From NCBI GenBank assembly GCA_008931825.1, contig QXVZ01033311.1, positions 1-23,350 of the forward strand: 23,350 bases of DNA, read 5' to 3'. Source of the stretch: Phallusia fumigata (lineage: Eukaryota; Chordata; Ascidiacea; Phlebobranchia; Ascidiidae). Below, piece after piece: positions 19,201-23,350 of this stretch. The notes below the pieces were generated by a model that searched no databases, had not been told where the DNA came from, and saw nothing but the letters and a program-made list of their open reading frames with translations. Made by a program: the position numbers and the translations under genes. The first letter of the stretch is position 1. Every line of letters begins with the position of its first letter.

Positions 19201-21753
19201 TCAATCACATCTGATCATCATTGTTGATTCTTTAATCGCGTTATCCCAACCTTTCCAGTCGAACCAGATCATGTTGCGAGCGAAACCTTGTGACCTTCCC
19301 CATTTCGCGTTGAGTTTGGAATATCCACACGCATCACTATACCACCATCCACCATCAGCTCCATAGTAAAGTGCACAGTTGAATGAAGACCATCTATGAC
19401 ACAATGTAATATTCCAATAATGTGTAACCTTGATATCAACTAGAACATTCAAATTTTAATCTTTTGAAAACGTGCCCGAATTGTTGAAGCAAATTTATGA
19501 AAATATTTTGGGTCGAGGGATTTTCAATTTTTTTTCCTGATGACGTCACAATTGTAACCTGCGAATAATATTTTGCTGGGAAAACCTAACAAAAATTTTT
19601 AAATACCTGAGTGTGTAACCTAAATGTCTTGTGACCTCCCCTGCTGACATTTTCACCTACAGTCCCATTAAATTCGCTTAAAACTATGTTTTTGTGTGTT
19701 TTGCTATTTCCTGTTTTCTTAAACTATCATTTATTATTCAGAACTCGTGCAATTGTAGTTAATAATAGCGGTATGGGACGTCACACAAACGTTGTTTATG
19801 ACGATGTATGACGTCAAAAAGCAATCGTATACTAAAAAGAGAAAATTTCCTCATCCATTAATGACGATGGGGCAGAAAAAATTGTTTTCTAAAGAAGCAC
19901 TCCACAACATCAATCATATTTACCCATCATTATCCCGATCTTTGGTGGTGAATTGAAACCCGTTGGGAATACGAAGACTGTCTCCCGCTGTCCCATTGAA
20001 ACCAGAAACATGTAGACGATAGTTGTTTGATTCTTCATCGACTAAAAACGAGCTGTGAAACAAATATTTTTGTTTGTAGCAGAATAGTGTTCAGTTTTTT
20101 TACAACAAAACTTATTTTTTAATTGCAAGTAAAAGTAATTATACCTAAACAAAATGCTACTAATGGCAAATTTTTGTCAAATGAAGTATCCGGTTAGTAT
20201 TAGGTTTTTATTTTGGAAAGTTTGGGGCAGCATTTCTGGATCATCTGTTCTACAGGAAACTCACTTGTACTGTGCGTAAGCAGATGTCTGATCGAAACCT
20301 TTCAACTTGATTTTTAGTTTACAATCCTGACCAAAACCACTTGTCATCTTGTGTATTGCATCCAAACCTGAGGTGTTTTCAACTCATTTGAGTTAATTTA
20401 ACAAGTACAACAACACAACATTGTTTGCTTGCCTAACCAGAATTCCCCTTGCATGTTTCCGAATCCATACTTATATTCCATCCAGGTTTTGTCAAAATCC
20501 ACACTTCCGTCAAATCGTCTTTGAAAAACCTGTCATGTAGGAAATATACAATTGTTAATATTCTCCGCGTTTTTGTTTTATTTGACATAATTTTCGGTTT
20601 ACCGTCCATCCGCCGTCACAGACTGTTTTCTTGTTGTTACGTAATCGCTGGTAACCATCGACTGATGACATCAAACAGCTGGTTGGCATACGGCTCTCGA
20701 GCGTGGGAAAACGACCTACATATGAAATAACTTTGAAAATTCAACGTCCATCAACTGAATTTTTTAAACTACACTTTCAAAATAAAGTTTTTAAAATTGC
20801 AAGAATTAATTTCACCTAAAGTAGATCGTCTAGCTGTCTGTGGTGCCAAATAGATTTCATGTAAAATCGAATTATGTGCAGAAATTAATTTCAAAGGATT
20901 GTGATGGTTCAGAATAATTTACTTTTCAAATTATGGTGAACTTTTAGTGTCGTTCTCATCCACCAATTTATAGGAAATCCTGAAGCTCGTTCCCCAGCGA
21001 GCTTCAGGCAGCTAAACGTAATTTTTTTACATAAAACGCTCCTTTTTAATCATTTGAAACTACTGCATATGTACCAAGTTGATTAATTGTTCTTTAAAAT
21101 ATTTAGGCAATGACTCAACTGCAATCACCTTACTTACCCGTAGTCGAGGTTGTAGGCAAAATGTTTTGGAAACTCTGGGCTGGTACATACTTACTTTGTT
21201 GAATTTCTTCGTTTACATTCTGAAAGCGTAAAAAAACTTGCTGTTGCAATAACAAGCACTTTCAACAAATACCACATACCTGGTCTTTGGTAAAATTAAG
21301 TATCCCGAAAATCAGTCCCAAAGCTGCCAGGATTGCAACTGCACACACCAAGACAATAATAATCAGCAACAAACTCCGCTTTTTCGAAGACTTTTCTTGC
21401 GGTGTGTGACTTGATTGGGTGGTATCAATCTCTGTTTTATAAAAATTTTTTACCTTGTGTTCAAGGATGCAAGTATTTATGAAATACGTTGTCTAGAAAA
21501 CTCAACGTGCGGTGAGATGTGAACCAACAACCTCTGTATATCTGGTTACCGCACTAAGTTACACTGCTTGTTGAATAATCACTGATTTTAAAGCTTTTCC
21601 AAACGAAGATTAATTACTTTGAAAAGGGATTTAAACTCCTTAAAATATTTTTTTATGATGAAGCTCACCAGATTCCTTCTTATTGGTTGATTCCACCGCT
21701 TGCTGCATTTGTTTCTCTTCAATGCCACCATTGTTCTCAGACGTATGTGACAT
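19201..21753 (-). CDS. Type II membrane protein with fibrinogen-like ectodomain (complete, 317 aa)
   Basis: Exons on the minus strand: 21669-21753, 21280-21431, 21138-21219, 20603-20715, 20433-20529, 20265-20367, 19924-20052, 19201-19393. All phases agree and give 317 residues ending MMIRCD. Residues 1-48 are a charged cytoplasmic tail ([18 protein letters not shown]...). Residues 49-73 are the signal-anchor ([18 protein letters not shown]). Residues 80-119 are a Ser/Thr-rich stalk (NILPTTSTT). A fibrinogen-related domain follows from Cys120: [58 protein letters not shown] (calcium-site Asp residues and the first Cys of the last loop), then [13 protein letters not shown]. Architecture resembles vertebrate FIBCD1, a type II acetyl-group receptor, so a surface recognition receptor is likely. 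The junction after 20433 uses a GC donor (TTAG then GCAAGC). The stalk exon has an internal GTAAGT that would give a shorter 25-nt form. N-terminal exons resemble the intelectin gene and the rest resembles the ficolin gene. Confidence 0.88.
20790..20825 (-). pseudogene. Relic of the ficolin collagen-exon splice donor
   Basis: AATTGCAAGAATTAATTTCACCT, on the plus strand inside an intron of the fibrinogen-like gene, matches ACTGCAAGTATTAATTTCACCT at 16570-16591, where the minus-strand AG|GTGAAATTAAT is the donor of the collagen exon. Similarity also covers the adjoining intron (about 20730-20820 against 16510-16590) but stops at the exon border. A collagen exon was probably once present here. 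Confidence 0.65.
21505..21575 (-). repeat. tRNA-like SINE fragment in intron 1
   Basis: The minus strand reads GTAACTTAGTGCGGTAACCA (A-box-like), then GTTGTTGGTTCACATCTCACC (B-box-like) at tRNA-like spacing. It lies between the first two exons of the fibrinogen-like gene. Confidence 0.5.
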
Positions 21754-22011
21754 GTTTACCTTTTAACAAATGCAAAGCCTATTTCAGCATACACCTTTTC
21801 ACTCAGTTAATCCCTTGCCTAAACGAAAAATAAGTTAATGATTTACAACATTTTTACTATAATTTTATGCTTTATCGAAATATATCAAAATGTACAAGCA
21901 AAACCCAATAATGATTAGTGAGCTGCAGACAGAAAGGCAGTTTGTTGTGAGTAACAGGCTGAAAAGTCATGCTTCACGTCATCTGTTCGAAACTGGAGTG
22001 CCGTAATTTGG

Positions 22012-22244
22012 ATGCACTAGTCGAAACGGCCAATGTCCTGTCACCAGCTGCACTGATGAGACCTTACAGGTCGAAACAGTGTGCACTGTCTGCAACTTCA
22101 AAATGTATTCGGAAACTATTTGCTGCGNTGCACTAGTCGAAACGGCCAATGTCCTGTCACCAGCTGCACTGATGAGACCTTACAGGTCGAAACAGTGTGC
22201 ACTGTCTGCAACTTCAAAATGTATTCGGAAACTATTTGCTGCGC
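22012..22244 (+). repeat. Perfect 116-bp direct duplicate around the N at 22128
   Basis: 22012-22127 and 22129-22244 appear identical, starting TGCACTAGTCGAAACGGCCA and ending ACTATTTGCTGCG, with one N between. Perfect identity meeting at a gap fits an unmerged overlap between contigs. A true tandem array of the ribozyme-bearing unit cannot be excluded. Confidence 0.85.
22049..22094 (+). ncRNA. Type I hammerhead ribozyme motif
   Basis: Catalytic core CTGATGA (22053-22059). Stem II GACC/GGTC with loop TTACA (22060-22072). GAAA (22073-22076). Stem III ACAGTG/CACTGT (22076-22081 with 22084-22089) closed by a 2-base loop. Cleavage triplet GTC, with cleavage expected after C22090. Stem I TGCA (22049-22052) pairs with TGCA (22091-22094), followed by a mismatch and two more pairs. 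All invariant core bases are present. Open-stem-I hammerheads with very short stem III are known in animal retrozymes, Penelope-like elements and satellite repeats, where they cut multimeric RNA. A second identical copy lies at 22166-22211, beyond the N. Partial CGAAAC motifs upstream (about 21990 and 22022) may be decayed copies. Confidence 0.75.
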
Positions 22245-22324
22245 AATTCTGTGGTTGCGGCTGCTGTAGATGCTTTACATTTGTCTTCTACAATGTCTGC
22301 CTGGGTGAGTATATAGTTGAGAAT

Positions 22325-23035
22325 ATCTGTCAGATTTCCTTTACTAAACATAGCAAAGTACTTTCGGTACAAATATGGAAAACGTTACTATCAGACCACG
22401 TCAAAGAATTAAAGCAATTACTGAATCAAAGCGTGATTCAACCAGCGGATATGCGCTTTAGCCTCAATTACAAACGACATGAGGGAACGTATAAGATGAG
22501 ACAAGCATTGATAACGCACACCACTACCGCAGTGTTGCGCCCAAGGGCAAAGTGGTTTCTCTAGTAAATAATCTCAAGTAAACAAAACCACAGTTTAACC
22601 CAAAGCTTATTTTGAAACCAGACGAGTTCAAAATAATTACATGTGTAAATTTATAAGATCTGCCTCAAAAAACGTATGCTGATAAAAAACTTCAGTTTCG
22701 AAACACTAAGGTGACAATAAAACATAAGAGCATTTTTGAATAAACACCAACAATGAAAGATTTACTTCGTACACAACAGTGGTTCATAGCATTTATTCGT
22801 CTAAACTAACAAAAGCTAATTACTTACAAGAAAAAAATGGCAACTGCGTTCTTTTTTTCCAGCCTGTCAGTGAGACAAAGGCATTGTTTTTAAAAGTAGA
22901 ACTTTTTTTAGCGGAATCCCCCTGGTGATTTTATCACGTCCAAGTAAGTGCACTCAATGTCCTTTTCACTTTATTGCAATGAGTCTGACTAAAAATGCAC
23001 TTGCAACGTTTGCAATCCACATAATGTAAGAATAG
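22325..23035. repeat. Segmental duplication block, partner of 17281-18060
   Basis: Matches the upstream DNA of the ficolin-like gene in the same order and orientation, as described for the partner. Here it lies about 570 bp upstream of the fibrinogen-like gene start, separated from it by intelectin-type flank and by the hammerhead-bearing repeat. Confidence 0.7.
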
Positions 23036-23204
23036 CCTTTGGTGTTTTTTCGTTTTTGATCTGAGACCTTCAATATTCGAAACATTTTGCGTTGATGCGA
23101 TCTGGCATATTTGCTGATTTTGAACCATAAACAATCGAGTTTAAACAACAAGCTACAGGATTAGAACGACTGGCATTAAAGAAACCCCCTCGATCTCCAC
23201 CAGT

Positions 23205-23350
23205 AGAAATTCTCACAATACGCCAAACTCAATTTTTTGTGAGCCCCGCCACATTACACCTTGTAATGTCGGTGTAGCTGTAGCGCGTTCAACCTCGATT
23301 CGCCAATTGTGCCCTACGTTATTTTCGCGCCTTATAACATCTCAACGTTG
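23205..23350 (+). repeat. Dispersed repeat family, copy 4 (runs off the window)
   Basis: Matches the 382-546 and 1034-1217 copies in the same orientation, sharing AAATTCTCACAATACGCC, TAGCGCGTTCAACCTCGATT and TTTTCGCGCCTTATAACAT. Diverged by perhaps 10-15 percent by eye. Confidence 0.75.

Noticed and set aside
21180..21194. 15-nt intron between the short stalk exon and the Thr-rich segment
   Set aside because: Too short for splicing; reading straight through keeps the frame open, so one 82-nt exon (21138-21219) is preferred.
15101..21753. Identity with ascidian v-Themis self-sterility genes
   Set aside because: Those are fibrinogen-like genes associated with polycystin-type s-Themis genes; no polycystin-like sequence is present here, so no symbol was assigned.

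Overview
The window looks like nuclear DNA from a solitary ascidian (sea squirt), most plausibly the genus Ciona. This is inferred from: AT-rich sequence; short GT-AG introns between small, phase-matched exons; invertebrate-chordate extracellular modules (LDLa, ZP, EGF, fibrinogen-like, intelectin, collagen); many tRNA-derived SINE fragments; and assembly gaps flanked by divergent duplicates, as expected from a very polymorphic genome. No bacterial features, CRISPR array, rRNA gene or intact tRNA gene was seen. Most long open frames are chance frames; the real genes are spliced.

Layout. 1-2779: repeats (a dispersed family in three copies, SINE pieces) and no gene I can name. 2780-8231, plus strand: a type I membrane protein with LDLa repeats, a ZP domain, an EGF domain and a C-terminal transmembrane helix. 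Its introns hold SINEs, a three-unit tandem repeat and a hAT-like element with an 8-bp target duplication. 8232-9909: intergenic. 9910-14108, minus strand: a type II membrane intelectin-like lectin whose intelectin fold is split by about 200 unrecognised residues. Its reading frame shows several breaks. 14315-15086: an assembly gap and a GC-rich tandem repeat carrying an inverted terminal-like motif. 15101-16944, minus: a secreted ficolin-like gene (signal peptide, 20 Gly-X-Y triplets, fibrinogen-like domain) that lacks its last exon here. 19201-21753, minus: a complete 317-residue type II membrane protein with a fibrinogen-like ectodomain. 21900-23350: upstream repeats, including a well-formed type I hammerhead ribozyme motif.

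Relationship of the genes. Three minus-strand neighbours form a lectin cluster: membrane intelectin, secreted ficolin and membrane fibrinogen-like protein. The last is a visible mosaic. Its far-upstream DNA and fibrinogen exons match the ficolin gene. Its near 5' flank, membrane-anchor exon and stalk exon match the intelectin gene. Its intron still contains a relic of the ficolin collagen-exon splice donor. This suggests local duplication followed by exchange of the N-terminal module, turning a secreted lectin into a membrane-bound one. A role in innate recognition or self/non-self recognition is inference from the domain families only.

Cautions. There are four single-N gaps (4326, 7851, 14315, 22128), three of them sitting between direct duplicates, so some duplications and frame breaks may be assembly or haplotype artefacts. 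All exon boundaries were found by eye from splice signals, phase and homology.
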